Shown here in pieces: positions 7,014 to 15,349 of a stretch of DNA of 44,190 nucleotides (positions within the stretch are counted from its first letter, which is position 1; every line of letters begins with the position of its first letter). Made by a program: the position numbers and the translations under genes. A model generated the notes under the pieces. The model had not been told where the DNA came from. It worked only from the letters and a program-made list of their open reading frames with translations, and ran no database searches. Location: contig CAZAPG010000058.1 of the NCBI GenBank assembly GCA_964486935.1, positions 1-44,190 of the forward strand. The letters are read 5' to 3'. The DNA comes from CAZAPG01 sp964486935. GTDB taxonomy: Bacteria > Chloroflexota > Anaerolineae > 4572-78 > J111.

Positions 7014-7946
7014 ATGACAACCATGAGCAACGTTAAAACCAAATTATTTGCCGCCACAGCCGGCGGTAGCTTTGTGCGGCTGGCGATGATTGCCCTGTTG
7101 CTGGGGGCAATAGCCATTGCCTTTTCTCCCATTTTTGTGCGGTTGAGCCAGGTTGGCCCCACCGCCACCGGCTTTTGGCGCTTAACCCTGGCCCTGCCCG
7201 CCCTGTGGCTGTGGCTTGCTTTTGAGCAGCGCAGCGTTGACCGGTCGCAGCGCGCCATGTCTCGAACCGATGTTTTCTGGCTTGTTGCCGCCGGCCTCTG
7301 TTTTGCCGGCGATTTGGCCACCTGGCACCTGTCGATAAAATTTACAACCGTGGCTAACGCTGTTTTTTTGGCTAATCTGGCTTCGGTGTTTGTAACCGTA
7401 GGCGGCTGGCTGCTCTTTCGCCAACGGGTCAGCCGCGCGTTTGTGGGCGGCATGCTTTTGGCCTTAAGCGGCGCAGCCATGTTAATTGGGGTCAGTTTTA
7501 CGCTCAGTTTGCGCCACCTGCTGGGCGATATGTTGGGCCTGACCACTGCCGTATTTTACGGCGGTTATTTTTTGTGTGTCAAACGGTTGCGCGGCCATAT
7601 TTCTACCGCCACCGTGATGACCTGGAGCGGCGCCGTTGCCGCCATTGTGCTACTACCGCTCACGCTGCTATCCGGCGAGGTGCTGCTGGCAACAACAACC
7701 TGGGGCTGGCTGGTGCTGCTGGGGCTGGCGCTCTTTTCGCACGCCGGCGGTCAGGGCTTGATTGCCTACACCCTGGCCCACCTGCCCGCCACCTTCACCT
7801 CGGTTTCGTTACTGATTCAACCGGTGCTATCGGCGCTGTTTGCCTGGATTATCCTCAACGAGGCGCTTGGTCCCTGGCAGGCAATGGGCGGGCTGATTGT
7901 GCTGGCCGGCATTTTTGTGGCCCGACGCGGCAGCCGGCTGGGTTGA
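7014..7946 (+). CDS. Second EamA/DMT-family transporter
   Basis: This is a 310-residue membrane protein from the ATG at 7014. The frame can be extended to a TTG at 6924, but those residues are polar and atypical for the family. About ten membrane helices in two EamA repeats are visible. The first opens with AIAIAFSPIFVRLSQVGPTATGFWR, a sequence common in EamA exporters of the RarD/YdcZ-like type, and the second has ATFTSVSLLIQPVLSALFAW, ending LNEALGPWQAMGG. The gap after the glycosylase is about 118 bp, so it may have its own promoter. It ends convergently with the WD40 gene. The substrate is unknown. Confidence 0.87.
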   Translation: MTTMSNVKTKLFAATAGGSFVRLAMIALLLGAIAIAFSPIFVRLSQVGPTATGFWRLTLALPALWLWLAFEQRSVDRSQRAMSRTDVFWLVAAGLCFAGDLATWHLSIKFTTVANAVFLANLASVFVTVGGWLLFRQRVSRAFVGGMLLALSGAAMLIGVSFTLSLRHLLGDMLGLTTAVFYGGYFLCVKRLRGHISTATVMTWSGAVAAIVLLPLTLLSGEVLLATTTWGWLVLLGLALFSHAGGQGLIAYTLAHLPATFTSVSLLIQPVLSALFAWIILNEALGPWQAMGGLIVLAGIFVARRGSRLG

Positions 7947-7952
7947 TTTGAG

Positions 7953-7972
7953 TTAACCTGTTAGCCGGTTAA
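7953..7972. terminator. Small inverted repeat between convergent genes
   Basis: TTAACC (7953-7958) and GGTTAA (7967-7972) flank an 8-base loop in the 27-bp gap between the convergent EamA and WD40 genes. It could act as a weak bidirectional terminator. There is no long T-run. Confidence 0.3.
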
Positions 7973-7973
7973 T

Positions 7974-10046
7974 TTATTCAACGCCCCAAATACGCACCGT
8001 GCCATCCCAACTGCCGGAAGCAACCCGCCGGCCATCCGGCGACCAGTCTACGCCGTACACAAAATCGGTGTGGCCTTCTAGCACGTGCAAAAGCTGCCCC
8101 TCGGCCGCATCCCAAATCCATATGGCCTTGTCGCCCCCGCCTGCGGCCAGCAGCGCCCCATCCGGCGACCAGGCCGCGCCGATGGCCCAGCCTTTACGCC
8201 CGCCCAGGGCATGTATCTGCTGACCCGTGGCCACATCCCACACGGCCAAAATTCCATCTTTGCCGGCAGTGGCCAGATACGCCCCATCCGGCGACCAGGC
8301 CAGGCCGGTAATGCCGTACTGATGATTGCCCAACGCCAGCAGTTCCTGGCCGCTGGCTGCCTCCCACACGCGAGCCGTGCCGTCAAAATTGCCGGCGGCG
8401 GCAATGGCTCTGCCATCGGGCGACCAGTCGATAAGATGCACGCCGCCGCTGATGCCGGTTAGCATGAGACCCGGCTGGCCGGTGGCCGCCTCCCGCACCT
8501 GCACGCTGCTGTCGCGGCCATTCGTGGCTACCTGTCTCCCGTCGGGCGACCAGGCCAGCCCGTTAACCCAGCCGCCGGGGTTCTGGATGGTTTGCAGCGC
8601 CTGCCCGGTCGCTAAATCCCACAACCGCAGGGTGTCATCCTTGCCGCCCGAAGCCAGCTTCAAACTATCGGGCGACCAGGCCACGCTGTAAACCCAATCG
8701 GTGTGGCCGGCCAGGGTTTTTGACGCGCCGGTTGACGCCTCCCACAGCCGCACCTGCCGGTCGCTGCTGCCGGCGGCAATGGTTGCGCCGTCGGGCGACC
8801 AGTCGAGGCTGTAAATCTGTCCGGTAAAATCTGCCGCTTCGGCCAGCAGTTGTTCAGCGGCTATATCCCACAAGCGCAGAGCGCCGCTGCTATCGCCGCT
8901 GACCAGCCGGGAGCTATCGGGCAGCCAGGTTAAGCGGCCCACCAAACCGGTATGGCCGGCCAGAAGCTGCAAGGCGCTGCCGCTTTCTGCATCCCAAATG
9001 CGCACCGTGCCGTCAACACTGCCGGAGGCCAACCGGCTGCCGTCGGGCGACCATTCAACCCGGTAGATGTCGCCCTGGTGCCCCAACAACACGTGATACT
9101 GCTGGCCGGTTGCCGTATCCCAAATGCGCACCCGGTCATCGTTGCCGCCGGAAGCCAGGCGCGTGCCGTCGGGCGACCAGGCCAGGGTGTAGGCATCGCC
9201 CACATGCCCTTCCAGGTCTCGCTCAATTTGCCCGCCGCTGGCATTCCAAATGCGGAGTTTTCCGTCCTGACCGCCGGCAGCTACGCGGCTGCTGTCGGGC
9301 GACCAGACCACGTTTGAGACGCCGCCCATGTACCCCTCGGGGCTGCTGATTTGGCGGAGCGGCTCTAACTGCCACACCTGAAGGGTTTGGCCCAGCCCGG
9401 CGGAGACCAGTTTGCTGCCGTCGGGCGACCAGGCCAGGCTGTGTACCCAACTGGAGTTGATTTCAAAGCTCTGCGCGATAGCGCGCCCGGCCACGTTCCA
9501 GATATCGACCCGCCCGGTGTTGCTGCCCGCGGCCAGTTGCGCTCCATCCGGCGACCAGGCCAGCGTCGATACCACGCCGCCGCTTGTTTTCAGCAGTTCG
9601 CCCGCTTCCAGCGTGTCGGCCCTGTACAGCCATACCCCCAAACTGCTGGCGGCTGCCAGGGTGTCGCCGGGGGGATTGACGGCGATTTCGTCCAGCACCC
9701 CCCGGCCAAAACGGGCCAGCTCGACAACCTGGCTGGCAGCATTGCCAATAGAAGGGGTGGGCGTGGGCGGCAGCGGGGTGGTCGTTAGCGTTGGCGTGCC
9801 GGTGGGGGGAATAGAGGTTGCCGTGGGGGTGTTGGTGGCAGGTGTTGTTGCCGTGGGCATGTTGGCGAGTGCCGGCGTATTGGAGGCTATTGCCGTTGGC
9901 GGGGCACTCTGGCGGGTGGGAGTTGCCGCCGCAATTTGGGGCGACGCCTCGCCGCCTGATTGGTTTGAGGCGCAGGCAGCCAGGCTAAATAACAGCAGCG
10001 CCAGGCCAATTTTTATAATCAAATCATTTTTGTGGTCGGTAGCCAT
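7974..10046 (-). CDS. Lipoprotein with about fourteen WD40 repeats
   Basis: This 690-residue protein has a lipoprotein signal (hydrophobic run LALLLFSLAA before Cys26), a Thr/Pro/Ala-rich linker to about residue 100, and then WD40 repeats to the end. I count one degenerate blade (NPPGDTLAAASSLGVWLY) and thirteen with the (A/D)WSPDG...G...(I/L)W signature, which fits two seven-bladed propellers. Such surface propellers are usually protein-binding scaffolds; no enzymatic motif is present. The repeats are very uniform, suggesting recent internal duplication. It is the last gene of a minus-strand run after the ATPase and ExoD genes, with a 144-bp gap to ExoD, so it may be transcribed separately. 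Confidence 0.9.
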   Translation of the reverse strand: MATDHKNDLIIKIGLALLLFSLAACASNQSGGEASPQIAAATPTRQSAPPTAIASNTPALANMPTATTPATNTPTATSIPPTGTPTLTTTPLPPTPTPSIGNAASQVVELARFGRGVLDEIAVNPPGDTLAAASSLGVWLYRADTLEAGELLKTSGGVVSTLAWSPDGAQLAAGSNTGRVDIWNVAGRAIAQSFEINSSWVHSLAWSPDGSKLVSAGLGQTLQVWQLEPLRQISSPEGYMGGVSNVVWSPDSSRVAAGGQDGKLRIWNASGGQIERDLEGHVGDAYTLAWSPDGTRLASGGNDDRVRIWDTATGQQYHVLLGHQGDIYRVEWSPDGSRLASGSVDGTVRIWDAESGSALQLLAGHTGLVGRLTWLPDSSRLVSGDSSGALRLWDIAAEQLLAEAADFTGQIYSLDWSPDGATIAAGSSDRQVRLWEASTGASKTLAGHTDWVYSVAWSPDSLKLASGGKDDTLRLWDLATGQALQTIQNPGGWVNGLAWSPDGRQVATNGRDSSVQVREAATGQPGLMLTGISGGVHLIDWSPDGRAIAAAGNFDGTARVWEAASGQELLALGNHQYGITGLAWSPDGAYLATAGKDGILAVWDVATGQQIHALGGRKGWAIGAAWSPDGALLAAGGGDKAIWIWDAAEGQLLHVLEGHTDFVYGVDWSPDGRRVASGSWDGTVRIWGVE

Positions 10047-10190
10047 TATCTTTTATCCAACCTGTCACCCATTTAATCGACCGGATAACCCAGGCGCCCG
10101 GTACAACAGATGGTTACTCCCCTATTATAAATTGGCCGGGCCGCAACTAAAAAATCGAGGCTGCTAAAACAATGAATATCTCAATTCGAC

Positions 10191-10883
10191 TCAGGGGAAA
10201 AAGTAGTTGAGCCAATTCAGGGCCTGCTCGCCTGAGAAAACAAATATATAGCCCAGCAAGGTAAAATAGAGCAGCGCGACTGCTAACCAGAACAGCGCCG
10301 CCAGCAGCATCAGGCCATCTTCTTCCAGTTGACTCATAGCCACGAAAAGAATCACCAGAGCCGGAATGGCGTTGTTCAGCGGAACGCCCGCCAGAGGGAT
10401 GGCCATCAACAGCCCGGCGATAATGATTAGAGCGCCGCACAGCCGGTTGCCCACAGGCCCAATAACCCAGCTCTGCAGCCGGGGTCGGGTGAAACGTCCG
10501 CATAACTTGATGATGAACAGGCAAACTTTGAGCATAGCCCGCCACAACCGCTCTGATGGCGTGATGGTTTTGAGTTTATCGGGTAACCAGGGCGCGGCAT
10601 GTCCACGAACCATTTGCCAGCCCAGGGCAGCAAAATTTAGCCCGCCAATTGTTGATAGAGGGCCTAAAGAAATGGGCTGCAAAAACGGCAGACTGAGTAA
10701 GATACAAATAAAGCTAAAACTCGAATTTTCCAGCCGGGCGAAAATTTGGCCCAGCGAGAGTTGGCCGGTACGGGCCTGTTCCAGGCTGGCTTCAAGAATA
10801 GCTACCAATTCCGTATATCGGCGGGTGGGTGGCCCGTCGATGCTGGCCGGGGATGGATTAAAGGGTTGAATTAAGTTGGTCAT
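10191..10883 (-). CDS. exoD: ExoD-family exopolysaccharide-associated membrane protein
   Basis: This 230-residue protein matches the ExoD family, named after a rhizobial gene affecting exopolysaccharide and alkali tolerance; the biochemical role is unknown. A hydrophilic N-terminus (LEASLEQARTGQLSLGQIFARLENSSFSF) leads into ICILLSLPFLQPISLGPLSTIGG. After a basic loop come several membrane helices (IIAGLLMAIPLAGVPLNNAIPALVILF and AALFWLAVALLYF), the usual ExoD pattern. The start has GGAG six bases upstream. It follows the cation ATPase gene by 48 bp on the same strand, so it is probably co-transcribed with it and may also fall under the manganese riboswitch. Confidence 0.82.
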   Translation of the reverse strand: MTNLIQPFNPSPASIDGPPTRRYTELVAILEASLEQARTGQLSLGQIFARLENSSFSFICILLSLPFLQPISLGPLSTIGGLNFAALGWQMVRGHAAPWLPDKLKTITPSERLWRAMLKVCLFIIKLCGRFTRPRLQSWVIGPVGNRLCGALIIIAGLLMAIPLAGVPLNNAIPALVILFVAMSQLEEDGLMLLAALFWLAVALLYFTLLGYIFVFSGEQALNWLNYFFP

Positions 10884-10931
10884 GGTTGCTCCAGGGTTAC
10901 GCGCAGGGATGTTCTGCGACCGGGTTATTAT

Positions 10932-13673
10932 TTAGAACTCAGTCAGGTGGGTTTGGCGGCTCGAACGGGATACGGCTTTGCCGGCGCCGGCCGGGGCGCG
11001 CCCGGCTCGCCATTGTGACAGCAGTTTTTCCAGTTCAATAGCAATGAAGACAAGGCTGCCGGCCCCCACGCTGATGGCCAAATCCAGGGCCGACATAGGC
11101 ATGGTACTGAAGAAATTCTGCAAAAATGGCGCGTAAACCACGGCCAGTTGCGCCCCCAGTGTAAACATCACCATACCCAGCAGCAGGCGGTTTGAGAGCA
11201 GCCCCACGCTGAACAACGACTCCTGACCGGAGCGAATGGCCAGCGCCTGCCAGGTTTGGGCCAGAGCCAGCGTGGTAAAGATCATAGTTTGCCAATTGGG
11301 CCGGCCCATGTACCAATAACCAAAACCAATGCTCATAGCGATAAGGCCAATTAGCAGGCCAATCCAGCTGATGTGCCAGCCCATTTTGCCGGCAAAAATG
11401 CTCTCGCCGGGCTGGCGGGGGGCGCGGCGCATGGTGTTTTTCTCTGCCGGTTCGACGCCCAGCCCCAGCCCCAGCAGCCCGTCGGTGAGCAGGTTGAGCC
11501 ACAGCAGTTGCAGGGGCAGCAGCGGCAGCGGCATATTCAACAGCGGAGCCACCAGCATAACCGAGACTTTGCCAATGTTGCCCGAAACGGAGAACTTAAT
11601 AAATTTGCGAATATTCTCGTAAATAACCCGCCCCTCTTCTACCGCCGAGACAATGGTGGCAAAGTTGTCATCGCGCAGCACCATATCAGCAGCTTCTTTA
11701 GATACATCGGTGCCGGTAATGCCCATGGCCACGCCGATGTTGGCCTTTTTCAGGGCCGGGGCGTCGTTCACGCCATCGCCGGTCATAGCGGCAATGTGAC
11801 CCCGCTCCTGAAGCGCCCCCACAATTTTAAGTTTGTGTTCCGGCGATACGCGGGCATAAACCGAAACCTGCTCCACCGCCGCCCGGAGCTGGTCGGCAGA
11901 CATTTGAGCCAAATTCTGGCCGGTTAGCACAGTCTCGTTGGTGGCAATACCCAATTGCCGGGCAATTTGCCGGGCCGTCAGCGGATGATCCCCGGTAATC
12001 ATAATGGGGCGAATGCCGGCGGCCCGACAGATTTGCACGGCCTGTTTCACTTCGGGGCGGGGCGGGTCAATCATGCCCACCAGCCCCAGAAAAATCAGGT
12101 CATTTTCCAGTTCATGCTGGCGCAATGGGTCGGGATGGGTTTCAAACAGGCGCATGGCGACACCCAACACCCGCATCCCTTTTTGGGCCAACTGGTTGTT
12201 AGACTCTTCAATTTGCTGCCGGTGGGTGTCGGTTAACTGCTCTAGGCCGGTGGGGGTGAGGCGGTGCGTGGAAATCGGCAGCAGGCCATCGACCGAACCT
12301 TTGGTAAAGCCCACAAAGGCAGCCTGGCCTGCCCAGGCCGAAAGCTGCGGCGCATCGGTAACGGCGTGCACGGTGGTCATGCGCTTGCGGTCAGAGTCAA
12401 ACGGTAGTTCGGCCACGCGAGGCCACTGCCGCTGCAAGTCGTGGGCATTTAGCCCAAAGCGGACGGCGGCCAGCGAGAGCGCGCCTTCGGTCGAGTCGCC
12501 CACGGCCTGCCACCGCCCCGCGTCATCTCTGCTCAAAATGGCATCGTTGCAGAGCGCGCCGCCGGTAAGCAGCCATTGGTAGGGCACGGCCAGGGCCGGG
12601 GTATCGGTTTGGCTCAGTTCCAGCCGCTGGCCGTTAGCCTCGAGCGCAGTCACGGTCATCTGGTTTTGGGTCAGGGTGCCGGTTTTGTCGGAGCAAATCA
12701 CGGTGACAGACCCCAGCGTTTCTACCGCCGGCAGCTTGCGGATGAGCGCCTGCCGCTTGAGCATGCGCTGCGCCCCCAGCGCCAGGGTAATAGTTAGCAC
12801 CGCCGGCAATCCTTCGGGGATGATGGCCACGGCCACGCTGACGGTGGTCAAAAACATCAGTTGCAAATCTTCGCCGCGCAGCCAGCCCAGCGCAAAAATC
12901 AAGCCGGCAATCACCAGCGAGATTTTTGCCAGGGTGCGGCCAACGTGGTCCAGCCGGCGCTGAAGCGGGGTCGGCTCGTGGGCCACGTTTTGGAGCATAC
13001 CGGCAATTTTGCCCAATTCGGTTTGCATGCCGGTGGCGGTAACAATGGCTTTGCCGCGCCCGTAGTTAACCACGGTGCCCATAAAGGCCATGTTGCGCCG
13101 GTCGCCCAGCGGCAGGTTGGGCCGGTCGATGGGCGTGGGGTCTTTGTCCACCGCCTCAGATTCGCCGGTGAGGGCGGCTTCTTGAATGCGCAGGTTGACG
13201 CTTTCCAGCAGGCGGCAATCTGCCGGCACAATATTGCCGGCCTCCAGCAAAATAATATCGCCCGGCACCAGCGCCCTGGCCGAAAGCTCCTTGACCTGGC
13301 CATTGCGCAGCCCCTTGACCACCGGCACGGTTAACTTTTTGAGGGCGGCCATGGCCTGCTCGGCCCGATATTCCTGAAAAAAGCCCAGCAGCGCAAACAG
13401 TACTACAATGGCCATAATGGCTCCGGCATCCTTGAATTGACCCAACAGGGCCGAGATGCCGGCGGCAACCATCAGGATGACCACCATGGTGGCCGAAAAC
13501 TGCTCCCACAAAATACGCCAGGGCGCTTTGCCGCCCCGGTCGATTAACTCATTGGGGCCGTATCGGGCTTGCAGATTGGCGGCTTCAGCATCGCTCAGGC
13601 CCTGTTCGCTGTTTGAATTGAGCCGACCTGTAACTTCCTTTGAATCAAGTTGATACCATTCGTGTGCGCTCAT
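10932..13673 (-). CDS. P2-type cation-transporting ATPase, probably Mn2+/Ca2+ exporter
   Basis: The ATG at 13673 (913 residues) is preferred over in-frame starts up to 13739 because GGAGG lies five bases before it and the protein then opens with the family-typical MSAHEWYQLDSKEV. Motifs in order: actuator TGES (about 169), helix-4 IIPEGLPAVL, phosphorylation site DKTGTLT (about 327), hinge MTGDGVNDAPALKKANIGVAMG, and helix-6 NLLTDGLLGLGLG. Helix 4 and helix 6 carry the SERCA-type site-II ligands (Glu, Asn, Asp). In helix 5 the site-I glutamate of SERCA is replaced by Lys (SGNIGKVS), implying one ion per cycle. The yybP-ykoY leader points to manganese as a physiological signal and probably a substrate. 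ExoD follows in the same transcript. Confidence 0.93.
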   Translation of the reverse strand: MSAHEWYQLDSKEVTGRLNSNSEQGLSDAEAANLQARYGPNELIDRGGKAPWRILWEQFSATMVVILMVAAGISALLGQFKDAGAIMAIVVLFALLGFFQEYRAEQAMAALKKLTVPVVKGLRNGQVKELSARALVPGDIILLEAGNIVPADCRLLESVNLRIQEAALTGESEAVDKDPTPIDRPNLPLGDRRNMAFMGTVVNYGRGKAIVTATGMQTELGKIAGMLQNVAHEPTPLQRRLDHVGRTLAKISLVIAGLIFALGWLRGEDLQLMFLTTVSVAVAIIPEGLPAVLTITLALGAQRMLKRQALIRKLPAVETLGSVTVICSDKTGTLTQNQMTVTALEANGQRLELSQTDTPALAVPYQWLLTGGALCNDAILSRDDAGRWQAVGDSTEGALSLAAVRFGLNAHDLQRQWPRVAELPFDSDRKRMTTVHAVTDAPQLSAWAGQAAFVGFTKGSVDGLLPISTHRLTPTGLEQLTDTHRQQIEESNNQLAQKGMRVLGVAMRLFETHPDPLRQHELENDLIFLGLVGMIDPPRPEVKQAVQICRAAGIRPIMITGDHPLTARQIARQLGIATNETVLTGQNLAQMSADQLRAAVEQVSVYARVSPEHKLKIVGALQERGHIAAMTGDGVNDAPALKKANIGVAMGITGTDVSKEAADMVLRDDNFATIVSAVEEGRVIYENIRKFIKFSVSGNIGKVSVMLVAPLLNMPLPLLPLQLLWLNLLTDGLLGLGLGVEPAEKNTMRRAPRQPGESIFAGKMGWHISWIGLLIGLIAMSIGFGYWYMGRPNWQTMIFTTLALAQTWQALAIRSGQESLFSVGLLSNRLLLGMVMFTLGAQLAVVYAPFLQNFFSTMPMSALDLAISVGAGSLVFIAIELEKLLSQWRAGRAPAGAGKAVSRSSRQTHLTEF

Positions 13674-13719
13674 AAAATCCTCCATTGTGGCACAGGGGGT
13701 TGTGGCGGTTTTCTGGCAT

Positions 13720-13764
13720 AAAAAAAGCGAGACCATCACAACTTAAAAGCTGCAATGGTCTCGC
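13720..13764 (-). terminator. Riboswitch expression-platform terminator
   Basis: On the minus strand GCGAGACCAT (13764-13755), an 18-base loop and ATGGTCTCGC (13736-13727) form a perfect 10-bp stem followed by seven U (13726-13720). The 5' arm is the same sequence that closes helix P1 of the upstream aptamer. Aptamer and terminator are therefore mutually exclusive. Confidence 0.88.
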
Positions 13765-13853
13765 CAGTAGTGTTGAACACATACAATCAGCCGGGAGGGT
13801 AACTCCGTTTTGACGACTGATTGACCCGTTTAAGCGGGAGGCTACTCCCCATT
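13754..13853 (-). ncRNA. yybP-ykoY manganese riboswitch
   Basis: Reading the minus strand from 13853, the leader shows the conserved pieces of this Mn2+-sensing class in order. P1 5' strand AATGG is followed by the loop GGAGTAG. A hairpin CCCG/CGGG comes next, then CAATCAG with the signature GTCGTCA, then CTCCCGGCTGATTG pairing back to CAATCAG. A small GTGT/ACAC hairpin follows, and then CTACTGGCGAGACCATT, closing P1. Known members turn genes on when Mn2+ is bound and often precede MntP, TerC-like, UPF0016 or P2-type ATPase exporters. The downstream terminator uses the P1 3' strand, so ligand binding should prevent termination and allow ATPase expression. Confidence 0.93.
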
Positions 13854-14062
13854 AATTATTTATTTTAAATACCACAGCACCTTACTATAGTCGGATTAAA
13901 CGCGTATTAAAAATTAAGGGGCAAGTATATGAGTTTGCGGCAAGAATTGGTCTATATCCGGCCTTCCCGCCAATTCGTAAGTCTGGCCGATTTGGCTGCG
14001 TCTACCATAAAGGCCCCCTACGATCAATCATCAATTTTTCAGCAGGAAGGACAAAATTATTT

Positions 14063-15295
14063 ATGGATGCAAATATCACTGTTTATGGCGCTTATTGGTG
14101 CCCGGATTGCCGCCGCAGCAAGCGGTTTCTCAGCGAACATCAAATTGCCTACAATTGGGTAGATATTGAGCAGAACCCCGAAGCCCAGGCTTATGTGGAA
14201 AAAATTAACAACGGCAAACGCATCATCCCCACCATTGTTTTTGATGACGGCTCGTTTTTGGTGGAGCCGTCGAACGCGGAACTGGCCCAAAAATTGGGGC
14301 TGGCCACCCGCGACCCGCACGATTTTCACGACGTGACCATCATCGGGGCTGGACCTGCCGGTTTGACCAGCGCCATTTACAACGCTCGCGATGGCTTTAG
14401 CGTGATGGTGGTTGACGAGGGCGCATTGGGCGGGCAGGCTGCCACCACCGAGGCTTTGGATAATTACCCCGGCTTTCCCGACGGTATTGCCGGGAGTGAA
14501 TGGTCTGGCCGGGTGGTTGAACAGGCCAAACGTTTTGGGGTAGAATTTTTACAGGCCCAAACCGTGGTGGGGCTGCGCCGCGAAAATAACACCCTGCTGG
14601 TAAAGACCGGCGATGGCCACGAATATGGTAGTTGTGCCGTACTGATTGCCACCGGCGCGGATTATCGCCGGTTGGGGGTTGAAGGCGAAGAGGATTTTAT
14701 TGGGGCGGGCGTCCATTTCTGTTCTACCTGCGACGGCCCTTTTTACAAAGGTAAAAATGTAGCTGTGGTCGGCGGGGGGTACAGCGCCGCCGAGGAAGCA
14801 GTTGGGTTGCTGCGTTTTGTTGACCACGTAGACCTACTGGTGCGGGGCGACCATTTGAAAGTGTCAAAACTGGTGTCCGACAAGATAGAGGCCACCAAAG
14901 AAATATCGGTGCGCTACAATACGGTTGTCACCAAACTCGGCGGGGATGATGGCCGCTTAAGTGGGGTTCACCTAAAAGATAAAAGGACAGGCCAGCAGGA
15001 AATATTAACCCCGGATGGCCTGTTTGTATTTATCGGCCAGCAACCCAATACCGGCTTTTTAAAAGATAGCGGTCTGTTAATGGATGATTACGGCTTTATT
15101 TTAACCGGTCACCATCTAAGCCAACACCCCAACTGGCAGCATAATGGCCGTCCCTTGGGTATTTTAGAAACCAGCATCCCCGGCGTGTTTGCCGCCGGAG
15201 ATGTGCGGGCCGGTTCAACCAAGCAGGTCGCCTCTGCCGCCGGCGAAGGGACAACGGCGGCTCTGCTCATTAGAGAGTATTTGAACACGCATTAA
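14063..15295 (+). CDS. Glutaredoxin-thioredoxin reductase fusion flavoprotein
   Basis: This 410-residue fusion begins with a glutaredoxin/mycoredoxin-type domain (1-80) with the redox motif Cys13-Pro-Asp-Cys16, the cis-proline region RIIPTIVF and the GSFLVEPS glutathione-site-like turn. From about residue 88 it is a thioredoxin reductase: FAD motif GAGPAGLTS (about 95), ATGADYRRL, the redox-active Cys220-Ser-Thr-Cys223-Asp, a second nucleotide-binding motif GGGYSAAEE (about 238), and the FAD-tail GDVRAGSTKQVASAAGEG. The usual NADPH-phosphate motif HRRxxxR is not present (VRGDHLKVSK instead), so the electron donor may not be NADPH. It is divergent from the riboswitch-ATPase operon and may handle its own glutaredoxin domain as substrate. 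Confidence 0.92.
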   Translation: MDANITVYGAYWCPDCRRSKRFLSEHQIAYNWVDIEQNPEAQAYVEKINNGKRIIPTIVFDDGSFLVEPSNAELAQKLGLATRDPHDFHDVTIIGAGPAGLTSAIYNARDGFSVMVVDEGALGGQAATTEALDNYPGFPDGIAGSEWSGRVVEQAKRFGVEFLQAQTVVGLRRENNTLLVKTGDGHEYGSCAVLIATGADYRRLGVEGEEDFIGAGVHFCSTCDGPFYKGKNVAVVGGGYSAAEEAVGLLRFVDHVDLLVRGDHLKVSKLVSDKIEATKEISVRYNTVVTKLGGDDGRLSGVHLKDKRTGQQEILTPDGLFVFIGQQPNTGFLKDSGLLMDDYGFILTGHHLSQHPNWQHNGRPLGILETSIPGVFAAGDVRAGSTKQVASAAGEGTTAALLIREYLNTH

Positions 15296-15297
15296 TA

Positions 15298-15337
15298 CCC
15301 TGTCAGAAAATTACGTTCTACGCGCCACGTAACAGGG
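15298..15337. repeat. Nested inverted repeat between redox and lipoprotein genes
   Basis: CCCTG (15298-15302) with CAGGG (15333-15337) encloses TTACGT (15311-15316) with ACGTAA (15327-15332). It lies in the 54-bp gap and could form a hairpin in the transcript. No T-run follows, so an RNA-processing or weak attenuating element is more likely than a terminator. Confidence 0.4.
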
Positions 15338-15349
15338 CAAGGAGTCGCC

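Noticed and set aside
7974..10046. Tandem repeats suggesting a CRISPR or minisatellite
   Set aside because: The repetition is the codon-level pattern of WD40 blades in one open frame.
13929..14162. 77-codon plus-strand frame with AAGGGG upstream, before the redox fusion gene
   Set aside because: Its second half overlaps the glutaredoxin domain out of frame and has no recognisable family. The glutaredoxin gene has unambiguous motifs from its own ATG.
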